From: an uncultured Bacteroidales bacterium | GTDB lineage: Bacteria > Bacteroidota > Bacteroidia > Bacteroidales > UBA932 | Length of the DNA: 12,187 nucleotides | Reading direction: 5' to 3' | Assembly (NCBI GenBank): GCA_937906795.1 | Contig: CALCUQ010000144.1 | Coordinates: 1-12,187, forward strand | Shown: piece by piece, positions 1-8,200 of the stretch | Layout: each line of letters opens with the position of its first letter | Position numbering within the stretch: the stretch's first letter is position 1 | Translations under genes and position numbers: made by a program | The notes under the pieces: generated by a model | Database searches by the model: none | What the model saw: only the letters and a program-made list of their open reading frames with translations | Told to the model about the DNA's origin: nothing

Positions 1-819
1 TCCAATTCCACTCTTTATTACAGGCATCCACTTCTGATGCACAGGACAATCATCATCCCAACCCCTATGCTCTATAACCCTGCATCCAAGATGCTGTCCA
101 TCATAATAGAACATTTTACCACACAAAGAGGTAAGTTCTCCATTTTCAATCTCACTCCTGTGTATGAGTTTTATAGCTTCCTGCGCTTGTACAGCTCCTA
201 TTACAGAGGCAACAACAGGAGTTGTTGGAACTCTTTGTGCTGCCACATCCCTTTTTATTGCATTGCTGCAGCTCATTTTCCTTGTCAGCTGCTGTAGAGA
301 ATCAGAAGCCAATGTACAAGCATAACAATTTTGCCCGGGAATGAACACTTTTGCAACACCCTCCAAAGCATTTATACCTCCATCAACCCAAGGAACATCT
401 GCCCTTATACACAGTCTGTTAAGACAATATCTGGCCCACTTGTTATCCAAACATCCCACTACCACATCCATTTCTCTTATAACCCCCAACCCCACATTAT
501 AGCATATATTCCCATTAATTGTATCAACCTTAATATAAGGGTTAATATTTTGGATACTTCGCTTTGCTGCATCCACCTTTAACACCCCACCTGATGCATC
601 CTCTGCGGTAAACAATACAGAACGGGTAAGGTTACTGTACTCAACCGTATCATAATCTACAATTACAATATGTCCTACCCCAAAAAGAGCCAGATTTTTA
701 AGCACCTCATTGCCCAACGCGCCACAACCTACTACCATAACAGAGGCTTTCTCCATTTTACTTTTCTTGAACCAGGACAATGCAGGAAAAATATCATTTC
801 CCCATTTGCTCTCACTCAT
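1..819 (-). CDS. E1-like (ThiF/MoeB/HesA superfamily) adenylating enzyme, 3' end outside window
   Basis: The first 273 codons are open to the window edge, starting at the ATG at 819-817. Visible marks of the E1-like adenylation fold are a dinucleotide-type GCGALG loop (residues 31-36), the acidic end of strand 2 (D55, D57), an NLTR motif (N63, R66) matching the NLNRQ of MoeB, K81 in the G..K...AA...INP segment, the DN pair D125-N126, and TPVVASVIGAVQAQEAIKL near residues 200-218. A C165-x-x-C168 pair with C258-x-x-H261 could bind zinc. C184, just before the TP motif, sits where E1-type catalytic cysteines usually lie. Such enzymes adenylate the C-terminus of a ubiquitin-like or sulfur-carrier protein, or sometimes a peptide. 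Substrate and pathway cannot be told here, and no beta-grasp partner is visible. It is divergent from the PEGA gene. A link to the T6SS is only by position, and an ordinary MoeB/ThiF housekeeping gene is possible. Confidence 0.87.
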   Translation of the reverse strand, partial: MSESKWGNDIFPALSWFKKSKMEKASVMVVGCGALGNEVLKNLALFGVGHIVIVDYDTVEYSNLTRSVLFTAEDASGGVLKVDAAKRSIQNINPYIKVDTINGNICYNVGLGVIREMDVVVGCLDNKWARYCLNRLCIRADVPWVDGGINALEGVAKVFIPGQNCYACTLASDSLQQLTRKMSCSNAIKRDVAAQRVPTTPVVASVIGAVQAQEAIKLIHRSEIENGELTSLCGKMFYYDGQHLGCRVIEHRGWDDDCPVHQKWMPVIKSGIG

Positions 820-845
820 TATAACAAAACACAATTAGGCATTTA

Positions 846-878
846 CAAATATAATCATTTATAATTTCATATTTTAAA
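846..878 (-). promoter_or_regulatory. Possible Bacteroidetes-type promoter for the E1-like gene
   Basis: On the minus strand TATATTTG (853-846) matches the Bacteroidetes -7 consensus TAnnTTTG exactly. A TTTA (878-875) lies 21 bp upstream where TTTG is expected. Transcription would start near 839, leaving a leader of about 20 nt before the ATG at 819. The region is very AT-rich, so a chance match is possible. Confidence 0.4.
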
Positions 879-891
879 TTAAAAGACCTAA

Positions 892-923
892 TTTTTACAC
901 CTTATTAACAAAATCTTAATTTG
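892..923 (+). promoter_or_regulatory. Weak candidate promoter for the PEGA/RRF-like pair
   Basis: TTAATTTG (916-923) differs at one position from TAnnTTTG. It is preceded, 20 bp upstream, by TTTT (892-895) in place of TTTG. Transcription would begin near 930, which fits the downstream ATG at 975 and excludes the TTG at 921 as a start. The motif is imperfect in an AT-rich spacer (820-974) that holds nothing else I can support. Confidence 0.25.
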
Positions 924-974
924 CATAAATCAAGAAAAAATGCGAATATTGTTATAATAATTAAGGGTAAAAGG

Positions 975-2279
975 ATGAGAAAGCTTTTTCTTTGTATAAT
1001 ACTTTTATTTTCAATACAATACACTATAAATGCTCAGGAATTGAGGATTATTGGTTACTCAAAAACCAAAAATCCTGTTTTAGGCAAAAGCAAAGCCAAA
1101 ACCAGCAAGCATAGTGCAATTATTGATTTATATACCAATGAAAAAGGATTTTCTTTCACAATTGGAACAACTCCGGTTGAGGCACAGCAGGGAGATGAAT
1201 TTATCACTTTGACACTTCCTCACAAAACAAGCCACTTTACCATTAAACATCCCGAATATGGGCAGTACACCTGGAAAGTTCCTTCTGATGTACTAAAGAA
1301 AAAACACCATTACAAGGCTACAATATTTACAGACAGTCCAACCAAAGAATTTAAAATAACAAAACAGTGGGCGGTACTTAATATACAACCCTCAAGGGCT
1401 ATTGTTACAATAGACAGTACCTTAATACGCACCAGTACTGGAGAAATACAAGTGTACCTGCCCATAGGGAAACACATTATTAACATTCAGTCTCCTTTTC
1501 ACAACTCATACACTGGTGAATTTGAATTGACAGATTCTATAAGATATGAGCAGAAATTTTATCTGGAGCCCATATATTCTTATCTTACAGTAAGTATTCC
1601 CCTTAAGGATGCTGAAATCTACCTCAACAAAGAATTGCTTGGAAGAGAAAATGTATCGAGCAGCAAACTCCTTCCCGGAAAATATGAACTTACTGTAAAA
1701 AAAGGTAAATCAATAATTTATCGGGAAGAAATAACTCTGGAAACTGCAGAAAGGAAACATGTGGATATTGCCTCAGTGGCAGATTACTCAAGTAACAATG
1801 CATATAAATCTTACGATTCTTTAAATTTAAAGGGTGCTCAAATTGACTCTTTGCAAATTAAAGCATTTGATGCAGACACTCAAATATGGGTAAACCGTGA
1901 AAAAGTTGCAAACGGGTCTTGGAGCCAGATGGTACCGGAAGGATTTTATGCAATCAGTACCAGGAAAGGTGATAAAGAGAGTGCAACCCAATATGTTTAT
2001 GTTGGAGATGGAACTAAAAACAAATACAGTTTAGCCTCTCCAAGCAATAATTACGGATGGATAAACATTTCATGTAATATAATTGATGCCAATGTGTATC
2101 TGAACAATAAATATGTTGGGAAAACGCCTTGTATTATAGAGTCTCTCCCTATAGATAAAACCTACATTGTAAAAGTGGTAAAACAGGGATATTCTTCTGT
2201 TCACAAAGAGATAAAGTTAAAGGGTAATGATATTGTAAATGTTTCACTTGAATTAAAAAAGGTCAAAAATGGAAAATAA
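975..2279 (+). CDS. Secreted PEGA-repeat protein next to the T6SS operon
   Basis: A 434-residue protein. The ATG at 975 is chosen over the in-frame TTG at 921 because it puts a signal peptide at the N-terminus: MRK, a hydrophobic stretch (residues 4-17), and a likely cleavage at INA|QE (20/21). No lipobox cysteine follows, so it should be soluble in the periplasm or otherwise exported. The mature part has about four beta-rich repeats of PEGA type (near 130-197, 202-267, 294-350 and 361-428). The clearest are the second (AEIYLNKELLG...LLPGKYELTVKKG) and the fourth (ANVYLNNKYVGKTPCIIESLP...VVKQGY). The region 21-125 is of unknown fold. PEGA domains are small surface or periplasmic beta modules, often in cell-wall-associated proteins. 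It overlaps the RRF-like gene by 11 bp, so the two are co-transcribed and perhaps translationally coupled. A T6SS envelope or accessory role is inference from position only. Confidence 0.85.
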   Translation: MRKLFLCIILLFSIQYTINAQELRIIGYSKTKNPVLGKSKAKTSKHSAIIDLYTNEKGFSFTIGTTPVEAQQGDEFITLTLPHKTSHFTIKHPEYGQYTWKVPSDVLKKKHHYKATIFTDSPTKEFKITKQWAVLNIQPSRAIVTIDSTLIRTSTGEIQVYLPIGKHIINIQSPFHNSYTGEFELTDSIRYEQKFYLEPIYSYLTVSIPLKDAEIYLNKELLGRENVSSSKLLPGKYELTVKKGKSIIYREEITLETAERKHVDIASVADYSSNNAYKSYDSLNLKGAQIDSLQIKAFDADTQIWVNREKVANGSWSQMVPEGFYAISTRKGDKESATQYVYVGDGTKNKYSLASPSNNYGWINISCNIIDANVYLNNKYVGKTPCIIESLPIDKTYIVKVVKQGYSSVHKEIKLKGNDIVNVSLELKKVKNGK

Positions 2280-2967
2280 GACAGAAATATTGTTAGAGGA
2301 GGCTAAGCAGAAATTTAACGGATACTCCACATTATACTCATTTTACCTGATGAATCTTTGCATTAAGGCAGAGGCAGTAGCTCTGCTTTCAGCCACAATT
2401 GAGCATGCAGGTGAAAGTTTCAATATTGAGGATGTTGCATCTGTTTCACTCGCCGACGACTACACTTTTAGAATAAAGCCAAAGTCTGCCAGTTATGTCT
2501 TTCCAATAAGCAAAGCTTTTCAAAAGGACCATCCTGAATTTGAGATGGAACATAAAATGGAAAAAGACTTGTTTGATGACCAGGAACAGACAGTTATATA
2601 TTACAAAATGCCCAAAGTAAATGATGACAGATACAAAGTCTGCACAGACTATATAAATGCAAGATCTGAAGCTGTTTTAGCCAAACTTGACGCCACTATG
2701 GCATTCTATACTACAAAAATAACAGCATCCTTATCATCTAAAGGGGTAGAACAGCTGGAAATGGCAAAAAGCCAGTTGCAGGAATATTATGACTTCTACA
2801 AGAATTATTGCCTAAAGCAAAAAGATGAAAAAATTAAAGAAGTTGAGCAAGCTCACAATGAGTTCATAGCACAGGAGCAAACCAAAGCACAAGCAGATTT
2901 GGAAAAATCTGCAGCCGAGAACACTCAGGCCTCAACAAGCTTTAGAATTGGCGAAAATCAGGAATAA
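2269..2967 (+). CDS. RRF-like (ribosome recycling factor-fold) protein with coiled-coil tail
   Basis: A 232-residue cytosolic protein without signal peptide or membrane segment. Residues 8-130 follow ribosome recycling factor as I remember the family: a starting helix with EAKQKF (11-16); ALLSATIEHAGESFNIEDV (38-56), where RRF has the strand before YYG.PTP; ASVSLADDYTFRIKP (57-71), where RRF has A.(I/V)SV.D.RTL.I.P; PISKAF (79-84), where RRF has I.KAI; and KMPKVNDDRYK (113-123), where RRF has (I/F)P..TEERR. A long helix pair follows to about 195, as in RRF domain I, then a Gln/Glu/Lys-rich tail. The arginine cluster IRNIRRD that contacts 23S rRNA is replaced by VLAKLDATM, so recycling activity is unlikely. 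It starts inside the end of the PEGA gene and converges on the PAAR-like gene. An adaptor or regulatory role is possible. The gene is secure; the homology is by eye. Confidence 0.6.
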   Translation: MENKTEILLEEAKQKFNGYSTLYSFYLMNLCIKAEAVALLSATIEHAGESFNIEDVASVSLADDYTFRIKPKSASYVFPISKAFQKDHPEFEMEHKMEKDLFDDQEQTVIYYKMPKVNDDRYKVCTDYINARSEAVLAKLDATMAFYTTKITASLSSKGVEQLEMAKSQLQEYYDFYKNYCLKQKDEKIKEVEQAHNEFIAQEQTKAQADLEKSAAENTQASTSFRIGENQE

Positions 2968-2968
2968 T

Positions 2969-3361
2969 TTATTTCCCGGTTGTATTTTCTGTATGACCGG
3001 GAAAAGTTATTGAGATATTTCCACCATAAGCACACATTGTCTTACAATTATCCATCAATGCAGGCATATTTGTTATAAGCTCTTTCCCGCCAGGGGCCCA
3101 TGGAGCTACAACAACAGGAATACATGGCATTGGGGTAAGCACACCCATTGCTGCAGATGTGGCCGACGCAACTGTTGGATTGGACATAGACCTGCACATA
3201 CCAAATGGCATAATATTTACCAATGGCACAAAATCCATAATAGTAGCCTTTGGTTTTCCCTGAATCTTAGGTCTTGTTGGTACAATTACAGATAAAGTAG
3301 ACGGGGTCATTCCAAAACTGCACTTTAACATAGCCCCCATGCATACATATTTCTTTGCCAT
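2969..3361 (-). CDS. DUF4280 family PAAR-like T6SS spike-tip protein
   Basis: A 130-residue protein matching the PAAR-like DUF4280 pattern: KYVCMGAMLKCSFG (residues 5-17), a T..D..P..NI..FG.C segment (40-56), a P.PC.P....PW.PGG segment (77-92), and a final C...C.YGG.I.I..PG segment (106-122). Six cysteines (7, 14, 56, 80, 106, 110) are spread along it, as is usual in this family, and may bind metal or form bonds. It should form the conical cap on the VgrG or beta-repeat shaft. It carries no fused toxin domain, so it is a structural tip or docks cargo non-covalently. It is the last gene of the spike operon, 12 bp after the beta-repeat gene. Its stop lies one base from the stop of the opposing RRF-like gene, and its last codons form a hairpin. 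Confidence 0.88.
   Translation of the reverse strand: MAKKYVCMGAMLKCSFGMTPSTLSVIVPTRPKIQGKPKATIMDFVPLVNIMPFGMCRSMSNPTVASATSAAMGVLTPMPCIPVVVAPWAPGGKELITNMPALMDNCKTMCAYGGNISITFPGHTENTTGK
2972..3004. terminator. Inverted repeat at the convergent gene ends, possible bidirectional terminator
   Basis: TTTCCCGGT (2972-2980) and ACCGGGAAA (2996-3004) form a perfect 9-bp stem with a 15-base loop. It lies inside the last codons of the minus-strand PAAR-like gene and just past the stop of the plus-strand gene. The flanks are AT-rich but have no long T run in either direction, so termination strength is uncertain. Chance or a protein-coding constraint could also explain it. Confidence 0.45.
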
Positions 3362-3373
3362 ACAATACTTTCC

Positions 3374-5185
3374 CTATTTATTTTGTTTTTCAGTTTTAGG
3401 AGCTTGTTGTTCCTTTAGTTTCTCAGTTAGTTTTCCACTTGCAGGTGCCCCAGGAACTGCAATACCCTCAGATGTACAAGGTGATTTGAACGAAGTTTTC
3501 ACTTTCAGATTCTTGACATCTACATCACCCGCATCAACATCTGACTTGAACACACTCTTGCCGTAAATTGTTGTTGCTCCATACAACTGTGTTTTTCCAC
3601 CTTGCAGAGCAACATCCCCACCAGACAGCTGTACAACTCCTTTGGCCTGCTGCAACTCCATGGTCTTTTCTGCAAAAGCACCAATCTCATCAGATGATAT
3701 CTGCACTAATTTACTCTTTGTCTTCTCATCCTTAGAGCCAATGAACATTTTATCTGACAACAACAACATACTGCTTGCAGCGGCAATTGATTTGTCAGTC
3801 CCTTTTTCTTTATCCACATCTATTCCTTTTAATTCAATTGCTTTAGCATTAAGATCAAATTTACCCGTAGCTTTACCTGTTGTTTCTGTTAAAGAGACAT
3901 CCACATTTTCTGTTCTTATTGATACAGTACCATTCCTGGTAAGTTCCTTCTCCTGCAGTTTATCATTCTTCATCTGGTAATCAACACTCTCAATTGCTAC
4001 ATTTTTGGAAACTATATGTACATCACCAACAGCAGAATAAGTACCACTACTAATATTGCCTTTACTGTCTTTCTTAATATTTGTTGCACTTACAGTTGCC
4101 AAATCAATAGTTTGAGCACTTACAGAAAATTTACTCTCTTTCAACAGTGAACTGTCATAATCATTCGCAGCAAAAGAAACATTCTTTGCCCTTACTTTTA
4201 CTCCCGACAAATCATCTGTACGAATATTACCATCCCCATCAACAGATGTTATATCTATACATTCAGACCTTATATCCACTTTGTTCCCATTTGGATTTGT
4301 CTTATATTTGGACTTATAATCCTGGACCATTTTTTCTGTCTTTTCTAAAGCATCTTTCCTCCTGTTTGCCTCAGACAATTCAGACAATGTTGTAAAATAA
4401 TGGCTCATAGCATCATATAACCCTGCAAACAACACTTTGAACTCTTCTTGTATCAACTCAATGTCATCATAGTTCCCGCGTGTTTCAAAGTCACTGGAAT
4501 CATATGAATTATCATCAACCAGCTTGCCAATTTTCTTTGTTATATCATCTACATTGGATTTTGCTTTTCTAACCTTTTCCTTACAGTCACTAATCCTATC
4601 TTTTATCTGTTTTTCCCTCTTGTCGAGACTCTTTTTAAGAATATCACAAGATTTGGTTGCATCAATCACAATTGTAGAATCTGCAGCAAGATTGATACCA
4701 CTTCCCATTGAGTATGTGTCCGATGGTAAAATACCAGCTCCACTCTCACTGTGTAATGTTATTTCATTTGCATGAGATATAATCTGGGATGTATTGAGCA
4801 AAACCTCATCTTTGCCATCAATACCAGGATCAACTGCTACAGAAATGATTTTTGAAGCTTTACTTGTTATACTTCCACCTATCTGAGGAGTAACACCAAC
4901 TCCTTGTAATTGGATATCATTAGCCCTTATTGTTACATTTGAAGAGCCAGGAAGCAATACACCAGATTTATCCACATTTCCAATAATTACTTCTGGGGCA
5001 GATATAACTATCTTATTGTCATCCCTGAAATATTTACCACTAACATAATTATCGTCTATCTCCATCTTAATTGCACTCACCTGGTCCTTGCATTTTCTTA
5101 TTTCCTCAAGATCCTTTTCAACAGATTTGGAAAATTTCTCCAATGCATCTTTCCACGCTTCAAATTGCTCAATATAGTATTTCAT
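3374..5185 (-). CDS. Beta-repeat/coiled-coil protein, probable T6SS spike-shaft component
   Basis: A 603-residue protein that I do not recognise as a named family. Its layout is: an N-terminal amphipathic helix (residues 1-45); short beta repeats (50-180) of the kind N.(V/I)TI.A..I.L.G; a charged coiled coil (about 183-300, KKSLDKREKQIKDRISD and so on); a second, longer beta-repeat block (303-565: V.I....IDI, VKVRAKNVSF, VHIVSKNVAIES, FDLNAKAIELKGI, VVQLSGGDVALQGGKTQLYG); then a Pro/Ala/Lys-rich tail. These short hydrophobic strand repeats resemble the C-terminal beta-helix of VgrG, where each strand is followed by a turn. It has no signal peptide. It sits 15 bp after vgrG and 12 bp before the PAAR-like gene, so it could extend the spike shaft or hold a cargo in its coiled-coil insert. 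It ends with a TAG stop. Confidence 0.75.
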   Translation of the reverse strand: MKYYIEQFEAWKDALEKFSKSVEKDLEEIRKCKDQVSAIKMEIDDNYVSGKYFRDDNKIVISAPEVIIGNVDKSGVLLPGSSNVTIRANDIQLQGVGVTPQIGGSITSKASKIISVAVDPGIDGKDEVLLNTSQIISHANEITLHSESGAGILPSDTYSMGSGINLAADSTIVIDATKSCDILKKSLDKREKQIKDRISDCKEKVRKAKSNVDDITKKIGKLVDDNSYDSSDFETRGNYDDIELIQEEFKVLFAGLYDAMSHYFTTLSELSEANRRKDALEKTEKMVQDYKSKYKTNPNGNKVDIRSECIDITSVDGDGNIRTDDLSGVKVRAKNVSFAANDYDSSLLKESKFSVSAQTIDLATVSATNIKKDSKGNISSGTYSAVGDVHIVSKNVAIESVDYQMKNDKLQEKELTRNGTVSIRTENVDVSLTETTGKATGKFDLNAKAIELKGIDVDKEKGTDKSIAAASSMLLLSDKMFIGSKDEKTKSKLVQISSDEIGAFAEKTMELQQAKGVVQLSGGDVALQGGKTQLYGATTIYGKSVFKSDVDAGDVDVKNLKVKTSFKSPCTSEGIAVPGAPASGKLTEKLKEQQAPKTEKQNK

Positions 5186-5200
5186 ATCCAGATTTTTATA

Positions 5201-8200
5201 TTACAATTGCCCTAATCTTACCTTTATTCTATCAACTGTATGCTCATCAAGTGTCCTTCCAGGAAGGAATTGTCCGTTATTACCAATCCTAAGAGTCTTG
5301 TTCGCCTCCTTAGAGAATAAAATATCACCAGTGTCCAGTCTGGACCAAACATACTGATCCTTTGCACCAGTTAATCCCTGACGTCCCCATACACCTTTAT
5401 TTCCAAAGAAATCTTTTACTCCTCCCCAAATCTTCTCCCCTGTCGATTCTTCCACAGGAGCTACTGGATTTTGCTGCCCCTGTCTATCGTATTCAATGCA
5501 ATTGATAAATGCATTCCAATTTTCAGCATCCTCCACATTAAGATTTATATCCACAACCCTTGGATCCGCCACATTAAAACGTATCTTCATAATTTGTTTG
5601 ACATTAATGTCATTTAACATTTTATGAATAAATTTCCGTTTCATCATTTTCTTTTGCTGGTCTTCATAATGAGCTATTTCAGCTGAATCATAAACATCAT
5701 CATTTGATCTGCCATCAACAAAAAATTGGTTTAAACCATATATATCACACACTTGATTAAATGCAGCTGTTTTTATAGCAACACTCAAATCTCCCAATTT
5801 ATCTTCAATACTTTCCTTTATTTTATTTTTTATTGTACCCTGTATAGACTTGAACAATAATTTTGCTTCTGTATCGTAGTGTATTTGCTTTAGATACAAT
5901 TGATAAGCTGCTTGGTCACTTGGAGTCACTTTTGGATGAACATCAACATATTGTCCATTAGCATTCCTTGCATTAGCAATAATACCGTTTTTAATGTTGG
6001 TTATACTTTCAGCTTCAGTCTCATAAATCCTATTCTGTTCGTTGGTATAATGCTCTTTAAAATGAGTAAGCATTCTTTGCATATCTTCATAAGCAGTATA
6101 CGCAGCAGTATACGCAGCATCTGCGTAAGCCTGAAGTTTCATAAAAGTGTCTGTAATTTTTGTTTCATATTTCAGGTCTCCCTCCCCAGCACTAAAGTAA
6201 TCCCTTGCAAACGCTTTTGCCTTCCCCGACAAACCTTCATTCCTTAGCAGTTGTTGTTTTATAAAGGAAGTTTTGCCTTTACCCGCCTCAAAACACATAT
6301 ATCTGTAGGATTTGATAAGCATGGTACCACCAATTGGGCGTATAAGTGTCTCAAGAGCAGACCTTAACAGCGACAAATCAATAATATTGTTTTTAATTAA
6401 GGTTCCTATCTGACCTCCAATATATGCCGGCACACCAACTGCATTGAGTTGCTCATCATTCCACAATCTGAATTTTGAGTTTATATTTGTTCCAGATTTT
6501 AACGTAAGTTCATTTCGGGCTTCTATAGCAACATTTTTTCCTGTAATTCTTATATCTCCATTAGGTGCATTTATAACAATTCCAGTCATTGCATTCATTC
6601 TTATATCACCGTATGGAGATTTAAGGTCAATGCTCCTGTCATTTGAGGACATGCTTATAGAGTAGAACCCATAATCATCGGTAAGCTCTATTCCACCTTT
6701 ACCTTTCTTGTCTACTGGTTGGGGAACCGGATATACACCAAATGAATTAAGGACACCCTTTATAGGGGCTATTTTACCAAATACAGACATTCCTGCGCCA
6801 TAGTCTTTAAAAACAATTCTATGACCATTTTTGGAAACTATTGCCCTCTCAGCATTTCCCCATTGGTTTTTGGATGGTTTGTGATTGATATTGTATAAAG
6901 ACCCCATTACATACGGCATATCAATATTCCCCGCCTGATAATTGACCATAACCTCATCCCCTTTTTCTGGCAAGAAAAAGAAACCACTGTCATCTGAAGC
7001 CATAGGTGACGATATCCTTATCCATGGAGAAGCATCACTAAGAGTTGTCTGCTTAACATCAACTTTATAATCAACAAATTGCCATGGATATTTTATCCTT
7101 ACCCTCCCTATTCTCAGTGGGTCGTTGTTTGCAACAACAACAGCCACTTGAGCAGAAGACTCTTTAATCTGGTCAAAATCTGGCAAAGGAGGATATATTG
7201 AATCAGTGCCATACTCAACCGCTGATATTCTTATTGTTTCTGAAATGGTAGAGACTTCCTTTTTATTTGCATCCACCACTGTAGTTGGGTACAGATACCC
7301 ATCCATTCTGGTAACAATATAGGTTTTGGAATTGACAGATAATTTGGTACCTAAAGAATAAACATCGTATACCCCATTTGAATTTGCCTGCAACTCGATA
7401 TGGATCTCAGATCTGGAAGCCGCCTCTGATTTTTCTTTACATTTCTGATAGAAACTATTATTGAGAATATTGTCAAAGTGACTGAATTGTCTGTAATATT
7501 TTTTTTCTGAATTATATTGGACATCAGATCCGACAACTTTTTCATCTTTCTCAAAATAAGTTTCATTGTAGGCATCGTTATTTTTATCGGTCAACACTTT
7601 ACCCATAGAAGACATAATAACACCGCTGACACCTTGTATTATTGCAGCATCCACCAATGTAAACTGATTTACAACTCCCGACACACTTGCTACAGCAAAT
7701 CTTTTAGGATCAACAAAATCATCCATGGTAACATAATTATCTTTTTTAATTTTTCCAGAATAATCATCAGAAGTAATCTGGGTATTGTAATACTTGCTGT
7801 TACCGTTTTCCTTGCTTGCCTCATTTGCATTAAAATTCTCTCCAATGTAGTTATGTGAAGCAGCTACATTATCATAATTGAATTTGAATGTTGTTGTTAG
7901 TGAATTCTTTGAATTGGAAATTGTTTTTGCTTCCTCACTCATTGATGTTGCTGCAACCCCAATATTCAGGACACCATCTTCAAAGTACAAAAACTCTCCA
8001 CATCTGCCTGCAATTCTTTTAAGAAAATCATAAAAACTCTCATTATACTGCACACAATATGGTATAATATGATTGGCAATATGCTGAAGATTAGTCTTTA
8101 TATATACATTCTTGTCTTTGCAGGCTGTTATATATTTATTGCTTGAAGAATCAACTTGCCACTCCACAATTGATCCTATAACATTCTCTTTGTTTATCCC

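Noticed and set aside
37..864. Three plus-strand open frames in the left 860 bases
   Set aside because: They lie opposite the E1-like gene, which has an unbroken frame with a full motif set. They are Ile/Ser/His-rich and match no family.
921..974. Upstream in-frame start for the PEGA protein adding 18 residues
   Set aside because: The codon is TTG, the added residues spoil the signal peptide, and ATG at 975 gives a clean MRK-hydrophobic-NAQE leader.
6266..6301. Walker A-like string EAGKGKTS in the VgrG extension
   Set aside because: The spacing does not give GxxxxGK(S/T): the residue at the first Gly position is Phe, and no Walker B is evident.
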